Shown here: positions 8,821 to 17,217 of the stretch, in pieces
Numbering within the stretch: the stretch's first letter is position 1
Layout of the letters: each line of letters opens with the position of its first letter
Source: Streptomyces sp. P3
GTDB lineage: Bacteria; Actinomycetota; Actinomycetes; Streptomycetales; Streptomycetaceae
Reading direction: 5' to 3'
Length of the DNA: 64,000 bases
NCBI RefSeq assembly: GCF_003032475.1
Contig: NZ_CP028369.1
Coordinates: 8,928,001 to 8,992,000, forward strand
The notes under the pieces: generated by a model
What the model saw: only the letters and a program-made list of their open reading frames with translations
The model's database searches: none
Told to the model about the DNA's origin: nothing
Position numbers and translations under genes: made by a program

Positions 8821-8873
8821 CGATCAGCTCCCCTTCCCTGCCGCAGCCGCGGCCCATTCTCCACCCGGCCCTG

Positions 8874-9212
8874 CCGTGCGAGGACGAAGCCGGCGCCCTC
8901 CGCAGCGTCGCACGCCTGGACAAGGCCGCCGCCGACGGCGGTCAGGAGCGCGACCTGCGCGACCTGCTCAAACCCCAAGAGCTCACCAGCACCGAACTGC
9001 TCCACGCCTTCCTCCACTCCTACGGATGCGACGCAGACGACTGGACGGCCTGGCACCAGACCCGAACCCGACTCAAGATCGCCCAACTGCTCAACCGGCC
9101 CCGCCAGCCTCTGGGCCTCCTGCGCCGCGACCGCTTCATACGCACGGCCGCTACGACCCTCCTCACCCTCATCCTCCTCGTCGCGATAGCGACCCTGACG
9201 CTGACCAAATGA
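8874..9212 (+). pseudogene. Truncated helix-turn-helix protein with C-terminal membrane anchor
   Basis: The frame reads EDEAGALRSVARLDKAAADG, then RDLLKPQELTSTELLHAFLH and CDADDWTAWHQTRTRLK, and ends in a hydrophobic helix TTLLTLILLVAIATLTL. The ELLxAFLxxCGxxxxxWxxxRxRL stretch is the part of streptomycete XRE-type proteins that follows the helix-turn-helix. The helix-turn-helix and a good start are missing, so it is probably a 5'-truncated gene. Confidence 0.45.
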
Positions 9213-9380
9213 CTCCTGGGCAGCGGTGAGCTTCAGCGCAGCGCGGCGCCCGTCGTCGACACAAGCGACAGACGCCGGGCAGAGGCTTGTCGAAAATGCC
9301 CATGCGACAGCCCTTCCGCCGCCAGCGCCGGCCCTGGCTGCGTCACGAGAAGCGCTGCGCGTCGGCTGCGGCGCCGGTGA

Positions 9381-9794
9381 TCATTCCACGGTCAGTAAGA
9401 AGACCGCTGTGCCCAGGATGAGGAGTAGCCCGCACAGTACGGCCACGAGGAGGAGCGTGCCGGCGACACGGGCAATCAGCGTGCCCCAGAACTCTGTCCG
9501 CCGACCGTCGGGAGTGTCGGTGCGCCAGTTCGACGGGATGTCGAGGTGTCCCTCGGCGATGGCCGGCGCGGCCCTGCGGACGTCTCCTGGGTGGAAGTGG
9601 TAGAAGGTCGGCTCCGCCCCCCATGTGCCCCGGCTTGCCCCGCCGGATCTGCGGACGCGGACGTCCGCACGATGGGCGACACCCGGCAGCCAGTCCTTGC
9701 GCACCGGCCACAGCTTCGCGACCTCGTCACTGCTGAGCCAGGGCTCCTCCTCATGCGCTGACTCCCGTGTCCCCGGCTCCGGTGAGCTCGGCAT
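9381..9794 (-). CDS. Hypothetical single-pass membrane protein
   Basis: A 137-aa protein. ATG 9794 has GAGGGGG 4 bases upstream; the longer frame to 9866 lacks a site. Residues 20-60 (WLSSDEVAKLWPVRKDWLPG) look like a short helical, perhaps DNA-binding, element. A C-terminal transmembrane helix (VAGTLLLVAVLCGLLLILG) follows, with almost nothing beyond it, as in tail-anchored proteins. No family recognised; convergent with the truncated helix-turn-helix gene. Confidence 0.55.
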   Translation of the reverse strand: MPSSPEPGTRESAHEEEPWLSSDEVAKLWPVRKDWLPGVAHRADVRVRRSGGASRGTWGAEPTFYHFHPGDVRRAAPAIAEGHLDIPSNWRTDTPDGRRTEFWGTLIARVAGTLLLVAVLCGLLLILGTAVFLLTVE

Positions 9795-9942
9795 GCCTCC
9801 CCCTCGATGCAGCAGGCCTCCAGTACACATCAGCTGCCCGGCAAGCCGATAGAGCGCCTGCGCCATCGTGCGACGGGACAGGGCCCCTCAGCCCCAACGC
9901 ATACGAACGCCGACACCACGCCGCTGAGATCACACTCGCCGC

Positions 9943-10182
9943 GTGATCAATGACCGCGTGCCCACCATCACGGGGGAAGGCCCACCCACCTCATGGGCAG
10001 ACTTCACCATCGGCCCGATCCCCGATCGCGTACCAGGCATCCGCCTCCTCGCCGAGCAGACCGGCCCTGTCGCCCCCGAGGAACTCGACGACCTCGCGCC
10101 CATCGTCGACCAGGCGGCGCCCGACACCGGACGCCCTCCGCAGGTCCGGACCCGACCGGCTGGTCGTCATCCACACGGTTGA
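9943..10182 (+). CDS. Small hypothetical protein (79 aa)
   Basis: GTG 9943 opens a frame reading [20 protein letters not shown] and [20 protein letters not shown] with good codon bias. No ribosome site is visible and I know no relative. The end ([14 protein letters not shown]) looks unlike the rest and may be read-through into non-coding sequence. Confidence 0.3.
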   Translation: MINDRVPTITGEGPPTSWADFTIGPIPDRVPGIRLLAEQTGPVAPEELDDLAPIVDQAAPDTGRPPQVRTRPAGRHPHG

Positions 10183-10271
10183 CCGTCATGCCTGAAATGC
10201 ACGACTCTGGGTGCCGCACCCTTCAGGCTGTCCCTGCACCGCAATCCGACGCCCTGCCTGATGGAGCAGCC

Positions 10272-10658
10272 ATGACCAGCGTGCCCGCTGAACTCAAGTA
10301 CACCGACGACCACGAGTGGATCCGTATCGAGACCGGCGGAATCGTGGCCGTCGGCATCACCGACCACGCCCAGAAGAACCTGGGCGATATCGTCTTCTTC
10401 GAACTGCCCGAGGTCGGCCGGAAGGTCGAGGCGGGTGATCCCGTCGGCACGGTCGAGTCGGTCAAGGCGGCGTCCGAGATCTTCTGCCCGGTCAACGGAG
10501 AGGTCGTCCAGGTCAACGAGGAGGTCACCGACGAGCCCGAACTGGTCAACTCCGAGCCCTACGACGCGTGGCTCTTCAAAATCAGGACGGACGGGAAAGC
10601 CTCCTCCAACGGCCTGCTCGACTCCAAGGCCTACGAGAAGCTGGTCAGCGGCGAGTGA
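10272..10658 (+). CDS. gcvH: Glycine cleavage system H protein
   Basis: A 128-aa lipoyl-carrier protein of the glycine cleavage complex, shuttling the aminomethyl group from P to T protein. Family features are complete: YTDDHEWI near the start, [15 protein letters not shown], and the lipoylation site ESVKAASEI with Lys65. The ATG at 10272 has GGAGC 6 bases upstream. It stands alone without gcvT, gcvP or glyA, and a perfect terminator follows 7 bases after the stop. It may be a second copy supporting C1 supply; a MetF-like gene and a folD scrap lie about 8-9 kb away. Confidence 0.95.
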   Translation: MTSVPAELKYTDDHEWIRIETGGIVAVGITDHAQKNLGDIVFFELPEVGRKVEAGDPVGTVESVKAASEIFCPVNGEVVQVNEEVTDEPELVNSEPYDAWLFKIRTDGKASSNGLLDSKAYEKLVSGE

Positions 10659-10664
10659 ACGCCC

Positions 10665-10696
10665 GAGGGGCGCCCGATCATCATCGGGCGCCCCTC
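10665..10696 (+). terminator. Terminator of gcvH
   Basis: A perfect 14-bp stem (GAGGGGCGCCCGAT and its complement) with a 4-base loop starts 7 bases after the gcvH stop codon. There is no T-run, as is usual in Streptomyces. Confidence 0.85.
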
Positions 10697-10899
10697 ACCG
10701 TCGTACGACGGAAGCGATCAGAGCTGCCGTGGACGCCGACGCGGGGTGGAGCAGCTCGGCGGCTCAACGAGATGTCCACAGTGCGCGAAAGGCGTTGGGC
10801 TGTAGTGGCCAGAGGTTTCGGTGTCCGGATGAGCGGGTCAGTTGAGCGACGGACCCGCCGTGCCTGAGGGCCATGAGCGCTGCTTCGGCGATCTTGTCG

Positions 10900-11460
10900 T
10901 GGCCGGCGGCGAAGGACTTGCCCAGGACCATCGTCCGAGCTCACCAGCGCGCCGCCGGTGCCCGTCAACAAAGGGGCCCTGACCGCGAGCCGGTCGACCA
11001 TGCCCTCGGACGGTCCTGCGGAGGGCCGACCGCCAAGATCCACCTCGCCGCGGACGGCAACTGCCGACCGCTCGCTTTCGTGCTCACACCTGGCCAAGCA
11101 GGCGACGCACCCGCGTCCGCCCAGGTCATGACCCGGCTTCGGGTGCCCCGGTCCATCGGACAGGAGCCCGCCATACGCTGCCCTGGCCGACAAGGCCTAC
11201 TCGTCCCGCGCGATCGGGACCATCTCCGCCGACGCGGGGTTGGGGCGGTGATTCCTCGATCCTCCGATCAAATCGCCAGGCGCAAGAAGACAGGCCGATC
11301 CGGCGGCCGCCCGCCGGCCTTCGTCCGCGAGGCGCACAAGCGGCGCAGCACCGTCGAGCGGTCCATCGACACGTTCAAGCAGTGGCGCGGCCTGGTCGCT
11401 ACGACAAGGCCGCCGCCGTCTGTCTCGCCGCCGTCTTCATCTGGTCAGCGAGATCACTTG
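10900..11460 (+). pseudogene. IS5-type transposase, multiply frameshifted
   Basis: Recognisable pieces in different frames: TIVRAHQRAAGAR, TAKIHLAADGNCRPLAFVLT, GQAGDAPASAQVMTRLRVP, HLRRRGVGAVIPRSSDQ, KRRSTVERSIDTFKQWRG and RYDKAAAVCLAAVFIW. These follow the C-terminal two thirds of IS112-like IS5 transposases. At least three frameshifts and small deletions separate them, so it is inactive. It ends just short of the convergent secreted-protein gene. Confidence 0.8.
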
Positions 11461-11471
11461 AAGGAAACGGC

Positions 11472-11867
11472 CTAACAGTGGGGCAGCAGGTTGACGTCGT
11501 ACCTGAACCCGTACGGGTCGAGGTTCACGTCGCTCACCCACACGTTCCGGTTGCCCGTGTCGTCGTCCGTGCGGAGCCACACCGAGCTCGTATGGCCGTT
11601 GCCCGTGTAGGTGACACCGTACGTGTAGCAGTAGAAGTAGCTCCGGCCCGCGTACAACGTGCCGGCGTGCGAGTCGTTGTGCCAGTCGGGGGTCCAGTGG
11701 CTCCACTGGTCGATCACCGTGTTGAAGTAGACCAGTGAGGCAGTCTGGCGCGCTGCGGTCGGGGCGGCCGATTCCGGTTGGGAGGCCGCCGCTTGGGAGG
11801 CGCCGGCGAGCAGTCCGGCTGTCGCCAGCACGGCGAGGAGTCCGCTTCGTTTCGTTCGTGTGAGCAT
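11472..11867 (-). CDS. Small secreted protein with SH3-like fold
   Basis: A 131-aa protein with ATG 11867 and GGGGGAG about 10 bases upstream. Residues 1-28 form a signal peptide (KRSGLLAVLATAGLLAGASQ, Ala-rich cleavage region). The mature part has YFYCYTYGVTYTGNGHTSS, VWLRTDDDTGNRNVWVSDV and ends in PHC; alternating short strands and a closing WVSDVNLD fit small secreted SH3-like domains of streptomycetes. The two Cys may form a disulfide. Function unknown. Confidence 0.8.
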   Translation of the reverse strand: MLTRTKRSGLLAVLATAGLLAGASQAAASQPESAAPTAARQTASLVYFNTVIDQWSHWTPDWHNDSHAGTLYAGRSYFYCYTYGVTYTGNGHTSSVWLRTDDDTGNRNVWVSDVNLDPYGFRYDVNLLPHC

Positions 11868-12214
11868 GGGTCCATCTCCCCCTGTTCGTTGCCGCGGTGC
11901 CGCGGCCCGTCCCGTCGGCGGTCGGTCGTCGCCGTCGACGCAGAGTGAGCCTGAGCCGGCCCGCCGGCAGTTGCAGGCTTCTTCTCATTGGCTGCCCGGA
12001 TGACCGAGCAGGTCCTAACCTTCGGCACCGACGGCCGGGAGTCTTGTACGAAAGCGCAATCACAGCGGAGGAACGACAGCAGTGACCGAACCGATCGACC
12101 AGCCCGGCGAGTACAGCGCACATCCCGCCGCATCCTTGCGCGTCGTCGTCGGCTGTCGAGGCCACCGAATGGAGGGCGCGAGGCCCGCGCCGGTCACTCT
12201 TCCCTCGGCGACCG

Positions 12215-12703
12215 TCACCCCGTTCCTGGCGTGGGGCAGCCGCTGACCATCCACAGCGGACCCGAACAGGCAGCGCCCTCCGCTTCGTGCTGCGGCGCGC
12301 CGAGGCCGCACTCATGCAGCGTCCGCTCCACCAGATCCCCCATCGCGGTCGCCGGGCAGTCCAGCACGATCCCGTCCACGCCGTACGCGCAGCCGTCGCC
12401 GTCCAGGACCGCGAGGGGGCCGTGCGGGAAGGGGGGGTCGGCTGCGCGCTGCGTCGCCCTCTTCGCGGCGGGACGCCGCGATGCCGCAGCGGGTCCGAAG
12501 GGCGGGCGCGCCGGCGCCGCAGCCGTCGTGACGGGAGCCTGCGGGGCGTCTGCCGTCTCCGCCCTGGACGCGGCCGGTTCGGCGGACGCCGCGGGCGCCG
12601 TTGCCGCAACCGAGGCTGTCGAAGCCGCGCCGGGGCCGGGGTACTTCGCCGCACATCCAATTAGCAGCGCTGATAGGCATCCAGCCGTGCGGGCTTCAGG
12701 CAC
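12215..12703 (-). CDS. Hypothetical protein with Ala/Pro-rich N terminus
   Basis: The first 90 residues are Ala/Pro-rich and low in complexity. Residues 95-150 look structured: GPLAVLDGDGCAYGVDGIVL, then ATAMGDLVERTLHECGLG. This pattern resembles the C-terminal domain of some streptomycete regulatory proteins, but I cannot name it. No good ribosome site is seen and the gene may have lost its N terminus. Confidence 0.35.
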   Translation of the reverse strand: MPEARTAGCLSALLIGCAAKYPGPGAASTASVAATAPAASAEPAASRAETADAPQAPVTTAAAPARPPFGPAAASRRPAAKRATQRAADPPFPHGPLAVLDGDGCAYGVDGIVLDCPATAMGDLVERTLHECGLGAPQHEAEGAACSGPLWMVSGCPTPGTG

Positions 12704-12882
12704 TGCGGCCGTTCTCCCAGTTCTTCACCGACTGGTGTCGGCGGTCGCGCCTTTCCCCACGATCCACATGATCGGCGGCACGCAATTCCGCACCCGCACG
12801 GTCACACCTCCCCACGGGGACGGCGGTTGCGAGTGGATGCCCGACGGCAAAGGAAAGGCCCGACCCCGCCTCTCCCCGCCCT

Positions 12883-13644
12883 TCACAGGAACAGCGGGTC
12901 GACCGGGGGCCATGGGTAGCCCAGTTGCTCGGCGTCATGCGAACCTCCCCAGACCTCGGCGCCCGCCCGGGGATCGCCTGCGGTCAGCCGCGCTTCAAGG
13001 CGCTCGGCTTGGTCCGACGGGGGGTCCGCGGAGATCAGGAGGGTCACCCCGAACTGGAGCCAGGGCAGATCCGCATTGGCCCGGTTACGGGGATGCCCCA
13101 GGACGACGTGGATGCGATCGGGTTCCCCGCGGGAGGCCCAGACGCCTTCCAACTCGCAGTCCCACCTTACGAGCCAGTCCCCGCATCCCCTCAGCCCCGC
13201 CTCCAGCAGCCGCGCGACCGCTTCTGCCGGCCGCTCCCAACCCCGGTCCTCTCCGGCTCGCAGGACCTCGGCCTCGTAACGGTCCGCGGTGAACCGAAGC
13301 TCCGGCAGGTCGAAGTCCTGGTTGGCAAGGTCGCGCCAGCCCGCCCAGACGACATGATCCCCGTCACGCGTGACCGTCACGTACAGCGCGCCGCAGCACT
13401 CCTCCACGCCGCACCCGGACCAAGCGAGACGAACCTCGTGGGGCGTCGCCGTGGCATGCAACGGCCCTTCCTGGCCCAGCAGGCGCCTGGGGCCTGCTCC
13501 CAGGTACCGGGAGCCTCCCACGCCACCGGGGAGTACCTCGGCCAGAAGATCCCGGCCATTGACGATCGGGCGGACCTCCACGCCGCCCTCGTCGGGCGGA
13601 GGGCACACGATGCTCAGACTGAGAAGGTCCGCTCTCGTGGTCAT
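12883..13644 (-). CDS. Hypothetical protein (253 aa)
   Basis: ATG 13644 (MTTRADLLSLSIVCPP) is the best start; the frame extends 12 codons further. Coding bias is strong throughout. Segments include IVNGRDLLAEVLPG, WSGCGVEECCGALYVTVTRD and HVVWAGWRDLANQDFDLPEL, a pattern I have seen in unnamed Streptomyces proteins of this length. There are no membrane segments or signal peptide. Role unknown. Confidence 0.75.
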   Translation of the reverse strand: MTTRADLLSLSIVCPPPDEGGVEVRPIVNGRDLLAEVLPGGVGGSRYLGAGPRRLLGQEGPLHATATPHEVRLAWSGCGVEECCGALYVTVTRDGDHVVWAGWRDLANQDFDLPELRFTADRYEAEVLRAGEDRGWERPAEAVARLLEAGLRGCGDWLVRWDCELEGVWASRGEPDRIHVVLGHPRNRANADLPWLQFGVTLLISADPPSDQAERLEARLTAGDPRAGAEVWGGSHDAEQLGYPWPPVDPLFL

Positions 13645-13951
13645 CGGCCAATGATCGCGGAGCCGGCTCGCAACTGTCATGTGAATTCGCGTGGCCTCCG
13701 CTTTGGGCGGCAGTTCGGGCCGCCTTCAGGCACGTCGGCCTCGGATGCCCCTCCGGGACGACGGGACGGCAGCCTGGGGGATCATGTGACCGTCCACGAC
13801 CGGGTCGTGGTCTTCAACGCGGCGGCGAGGCGGGCCTGGTGACCCCGGCGGCCTCCTCACGCAGCCGGGGCACGCTCCGCCGGAGGCGGCAGGCGCGGCT
13901 TCCCGATCAACGGAGCGTCGACGGACGCGAACAGCTCCTCCTCAGTGGACG

Positions 13952-14350
13952 TTAAGTCCGTTTCTGGTAGCGGCCTCGTCCGGGCTGGGTGAGGAAGCCT
14001 TGGCGGGTGAGGCGTCCGAGGCGAGCGCGGGTGACGTTGACGGCGGCCTCGTCGGTGGGCATGCCGAGGAGTTCATGCAGCTCACGGGCTCGCCACTCCT
14101 GGTCGGGGTACTGGTTGAAGGCGTTCACGATGGCCTGGTAGGCGGTATTCGTCTCGGGCGGTTCAGAGTCCTCTCTTGCCGGTGCGAGTTCGGCGATGAC
14201 CTTCCGGGTGGTGGCCAGGTCCGCCAGTCGTGCTTCGGCCTCGGCCAGGGCGGCGGTCAAGTGCTCGATCTGGTCTCGTAGTTCACCGGCCCGGACGGTG
14301 GTCTCATCGTGCTGTGCCTGGAGATCGGCCAGGAGCTCGGTGATGTTCAT
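13952..14350 (-). CDS. IS-associated coiled-coil plus winged-helix protein, coupled to a transposase
   Basis: A 132-aa protein. Residues 1-50 are a coiled coil (ELLADLQAQHDETTVRAGEL, LTAALAEAEARLADLAT). Residues 66-130 are winged-helix-like: AYQAIVNAFNQYPDQEWRA, ELHELLGMPTDEAAVNVT, RARLGRLTRQGFLTQPGRG. Its ATG overlaps the TGA of the transposase piece (ATGA), so the two were translated as a coupled pair and probably form one mobile unit. The other two relatives in the window also sit near IS5-type debris. Likely a DNA-binding partner or regulator of the transposase; this is inference. Confidence 0.75.
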   Translation of the reverse strand: MNITELLADLQAQHDETTVRAGELRDQIEHLTAALAEAEARLADLATTRKVIAELAPAREDSEPPETNTAYQAIVNAFNQYPDQEWRARELHELLGMPTDEAAVNVTRARLGRLTRQGFLTQPGRGRYQKRT

Positions 14351-14751
14351 GCGGCCAGCTCGAGGGTGTCGCGCCAGGCCGGGCTCGGGGTGGTGAGGCG
14401 GCGAGTCATGTTCGCGATCGAGGCCCAGTAGACACGCGAGGCGGAGGTGTCGGGCCGGTGGTCGTACTCACGGGCCAGACGCCGGTGCAACATCAACGTG
14501 CCGTTGACCTGCTCCACGATCCACCGCTTCGGCTGCGGAACGAAGCCTTTGCCCTGGTCTTCGGGGTTGCGGCGGACGACCTCGACGTCGATGTCCAACA
14601 ACACGCCATGGATGACGACTTCGTCCTTGAAGCCTTGGTCCACCAGGGCTTTCTCCAGGCGCATCCCGCAGCGTTCGGCGGCCTGGTCGAGCAGGGCGAT
14701 GCCAGCGGCGTTGTCATGAGCGGATGCGGCCAGGACGACGACGCCGACGTG
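14347..14751 (-). pseudogene. IS5-type transposase, C-terminal half
   Basis: From about 14751 the frame reads VGVVVLAASAHDNAAGIALL, then KALVDQGFKDEVVIHG, PQPKRWIVEQVNGTLMLHRR and RVYWASIANMTRRLT, the C-terminal half of a DDE transposase including the Glu of the DDE triad (RWIVEQ). The N-terminal half is missing: the sequence joins abruptly to a secreted-protein gene at 14747-14751. Confidence 0.85.
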
Positions 14752-15044
14752 ACGGTTCGTCCGTCCGGAAGGAAGCCGCCTGCCGTGACCGCGCTGACGC
14801 AGCCTGTGGCGCTGGTGCAGGCCCCGGCGTCGCCCGGTGGGGCTGTCGGCGGTACCGGCAGCTCCCTGACGGCGATCGGCTCGGGCTTCGGCGCGGGCGA
14901 CACGGACGGCGGCCGCGGCGCCGGTGCCCGCGAGTCCGCCGACGCTCCCGGCATCGCGCCCAGCCACAGGGCCAGGACCGCGAACAGGGCTGTCGCGAGG
15001 CGGTAGTGCTTGGTGATCGGATGCCTGGTCGTCCGGGTCGGCAT
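14747..15044 (-). pseudogene. Secreted protein, truncated relative of the neighbouring beta-propeller gene
   Basis: Codes a signal peptide (YRLATALFAVLALWLGAM) and then SPAPKPEPIAVRELPVPPTA, GACTSATGCVSAVTAGGFLP, DGRTVT, where homology ends at the transposase junction. The order Pro-rich segment, LPxPPTAP, CTSA, AGGFLPD, RTVT is the same as at the N terminus of the 637-aa protein encoded next to it (15142-17055). So a tandem paralogue was cut after about 98 codons by the IS-derived fragment. Confidence 0.8.
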
Positions 15045-15141
15045 GCTGACTCCTGTCTGGAGGAGGCGATCTGGCGCCGGAGGGTTCGGGTGGCCCGTAC
15101 CGCGGGTTCGGGTCGTGCCACCCGAACCCGGTGGGGTCCGT

Positions 15142-17055
15142 TCAGGTCCCGTTGGCGGGCTGGTGGTACGTCCGTGAGCCGACTGTGGTGGTGAGGGTGC
15201 CGGTCGCCCGGAAGACGGTCTGCCAGAGGTCGATCGTGACGTGGAAGCCGTCCGGGCTGGTCTTCTTGGTGGCCAGCACCTTGCCGCTCCGGCCGGTCTT
15301 CACCAGATCCGAGTCCCAGTCGAGGCTGGTCAGGGTCGTGCTGGTGCTCGTGCGTGTGACGTTCTCGGAGCCGTCGAGGAAGTTCCTGGCGTCGTCCGAG
15401 TAGTGCCGGTAGCGCACGGACACCGTTTTCACGGTGCTCGTGGCGTCGTCCCACACGATGTCGACCTTCGCGCTGCCGGTCGCCTTGCCGCGCAGGGTGT
15501 AGGCGCCCTGCGGCGGGTAGGGCCGCTGTGGTGCGGCGCTGCCCGGCACATAGGCGCTGCCCCAGGGGATGGTGTCGGAGTGGGGTTTCACCGGGCGGGT
15601 GTGCACCGGCTCCCGGTCCACCAGGCGGGAGATCATCAGCCGGGTGCGGCGACCGCCCGGTTCCGTGGAGACCGGACACGGCAGCGGGTTGGCTCCGCCG
15701 CACGAGGGCGCCGACATCAGCCGTTCGTTGAAGACGACCGCCGTGCCGTCAGGGGACCAGCGCGGGTCTGCGGAGGCGTTCCAGTCCGGGGAGGTGTTGG
15801 AGTAGTTGAGCCGCTGCCCGGAGTAGGAGCCGCGGTCGCCGTAACGGTCGATCAGATAGGGCTGGAAGAAGCGCCGCTGGCCGTTGTTGCGGAACGAGGA
15901 GACCACGGAGGTGGTGAGCAGATCGGTGATCGCCGGAATTCCGGTCATGCCGGAGGCGAACGACATGCGGTCGTAGCCGCGGGTGTCCAGGGCCACGATC
16001 CACCGGTCGTCCGGGGAGGAGTCCCCGGGGTCGGTGTACCCGGGGTCGGCGGTCATCCGGCGGACCTTTCCGGTACGCAGGTCGATGGCCATCAGGTCGA
16101 TGTTGGACGATTCCACCGGGTAGCCGACGTAGAAGACCTCCCTGCCGTCCTTGGAGAAGCCGCGCAGCTCACCGAAGCCGGCGAGCTGGGGGTCGAAGAC
16201 GAGCTTCGATCCGTCACGAGGGTCGACGTGCACCGGCTGCGCGGTGGGGGAGGCGTCGAAGAGGCGCGAGACCCGCTCCACCTCGTAGCGTGGGACGAGG
16301 GGAGCGCCGGTCTCGGGGGTGGGGTCGAACCGCAGACGGCCGAAGTAGCCGTACTGGTCAAGGCGTCCGCCGGTGACAGTGGTGGCGTTGAAGCCGAGGT
16401 GCACCTGGTCGGGGTGCAGGCGCAGTTCCCGGATGGAGCCGCCGGGCCCGGAACCGTCCGCGGCGTTGTTCCAGCGGATCGGGTAGATGTGCAGACGGGC
16501 TGGGGTGCAGGCGGACGAGGCCAGCAGGTGAGGGCCGCAGTCGACGATGTTCGTCCCGTAGAGGACCCGCTTGCCGTCGGCGAACGGCTGCGGGTAGCTG
16601 ATGTCCTGGTTCATGCCCTGCCGGTTCGCGGGCAGGGTGCCGCAGGTGAGGCACTTCCAGGCGTCTCCGTTCGGGAAGGTTCTGCCGTCGGTCCGCACCA
16701 GGAGAAGCTGGGTTCCGCTGTACACGCCGGCCGGGTCGGGAGCAGCCGGGGCACCGGTGAACCGTACGCTGACGGTGACCGTGCGGCTGTCCGGCAGGAA
16801 GCCTCCGGCACGCATGCCGAAACCCCAGTCGGCCGCCATGCACCCCGTACCGCGGGGGTTGACGGCGCTCGTGCACGACCCGACCGCCTCCGAGGGCGCG
16901 GTCGGCGGCAGCGGCAGGCTCTCGGTCCGAATCCGTTCGGGAGCGGGCGGAGGCGGCACGGCATGAGGGTCCGGGGCGGCCTGAGCCGGTGACAGGAAGG
17001 CGGTGACGCCTACCAGAGCCACCAGGGCGGCCAGGCCCCTGGTCCTTGTACGCAT
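15142..17055 (-). CDS. Secreted PD40/TolB-type beta-propeller protein
   Basis: A 637-aa protein; GGGAG lies 6 bases before ATG 17055. Residues 1-27 form a signal peptide (GLAALVALVGVTAFLSPAQA). The body has repeated propeller-like motifs: GVYSGTQLLLVRTDGRTFP, DLRTGKVRRMTADPGYTDPG, SPDDRWIVALDTRGYDRM and ADPRWSPDGTAVVFNERL, the last two typical of PD40/TolB blades. Paired Cys (CLTCG, CTPARL, CGGANPLPC) fit an exported protein. The C-terminal 130 residues form a separate beta-rich domain. A truncated paralogue follows downstream. Role unknown; carbohydrate or peptide binding is possible. Confidence 0.8.
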   Translation of the reverse strand: MRTRTRGLAALVALVGVTAFLSPAQAAPDPHAVPPPPAPERIRTESLPLPPTAPSEAVGSCTSAVNPRGTGCMAADWGFGMRAGGFLPDSRTVTVSVRFTGAPAAPDPAGVYSGTQLLLVRTDGRTFPNGDAWKCLTCGTLPANRQGMNQDISYPQPFADGKRVLYGTNIVDCGPHLLASSACTPARLHIYPIRWNNAADGSGPGGSIRELRLHPDQVHLGFNATTVTGGRLDQYGYFGRLRFDPTPETGAPLVPRYEVERVSRLFDASPTAQPVHVDPRDGSKLVFDPQLAGFGELRGFSKDGREVFYVGYPVESSNIDLMAIDLRTGKVRRMTADPGYTDPGDSSPDDRWIVALDTRGYDRMSFASGMTGIPAITDLLTTSVVSSFRNNGQRRFFQPYLIDRYGDRGSYSGQRLNYSNTSPDWNASADPRWSPDGTAVVFNERLMSAPSCGGANPLPCPVSTEPGGRRTRLMISRLVDREPVHTRPVKPHSDTIPWGSAYVPGSAAPQRPYPPQGAYTLRGKATGSAKVDIVWDDATSTVKTVSVRYRHYSDDARNFLDGSENVTRTSTSTTLTSLDWDSDLVKTGRSGKVLATKKTSPDGFHVTIDLWQTVFRATGTLTTTVGSRTYHQPANGT

Positions 17056-17202
17056 GAATCTCCCTTTGATCGTCTGTGCTCTTGTGGGGGAATCTCCGAC
17101 TCCCGGTCGGCATTGATCACTGAAAGGTCAGAGATGGACGTGGGCATGCCATGATGACGATGACATAGCTGCGCAGTCAGGCAATCATGACTCTTTCTAT
17201 AT

Positions 17203-17217
17203 GAGAATTAGATTCTC
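17203..17217. promoter_or_regulatory. 15-bp palindrome abutting a GTG start
   Basis: GAGAAT-TAG-ATTCTC is a perfect inverted repeat in an AT-rich patch between two divergent genes; its last base touches the GTG at 17218. Its size suggests an operator for a dimeric repressor. It does not match the 7-1-7 Fur/Zur pattern well. Confidence 0.5.

Noticed and set aside
7837..9212. Toxin-antitoxin pair of the PIN-like protein and the helix-turn-helix remnant
   Set aside because: They are on opposite strands with different apparent ages, the remnant is truncated, and the PIN-like protein at 327 aa is much longer than VapC toxins.
10183..10271. Possible glycine riboswitch before gcvH
   Set aside because: The gap is under 90 bp and shows none of the paired tandem-aptamer features I would expect; no conserved GGAGAG-type core.
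15241..16992. Long plus-strand frame opposite the secreted beta-propeller gene
   Set aside because: Val/Gly/Arg-rich shadow frame produced by the third-position bias of the real minus-strand gene; no domain.
17203..17217. Fur/Zur box
   Set aside because: Arm and spacer geometry (6-3-6) differs from the 7-1-7 pattern, and no metal-related gene is adjacent.
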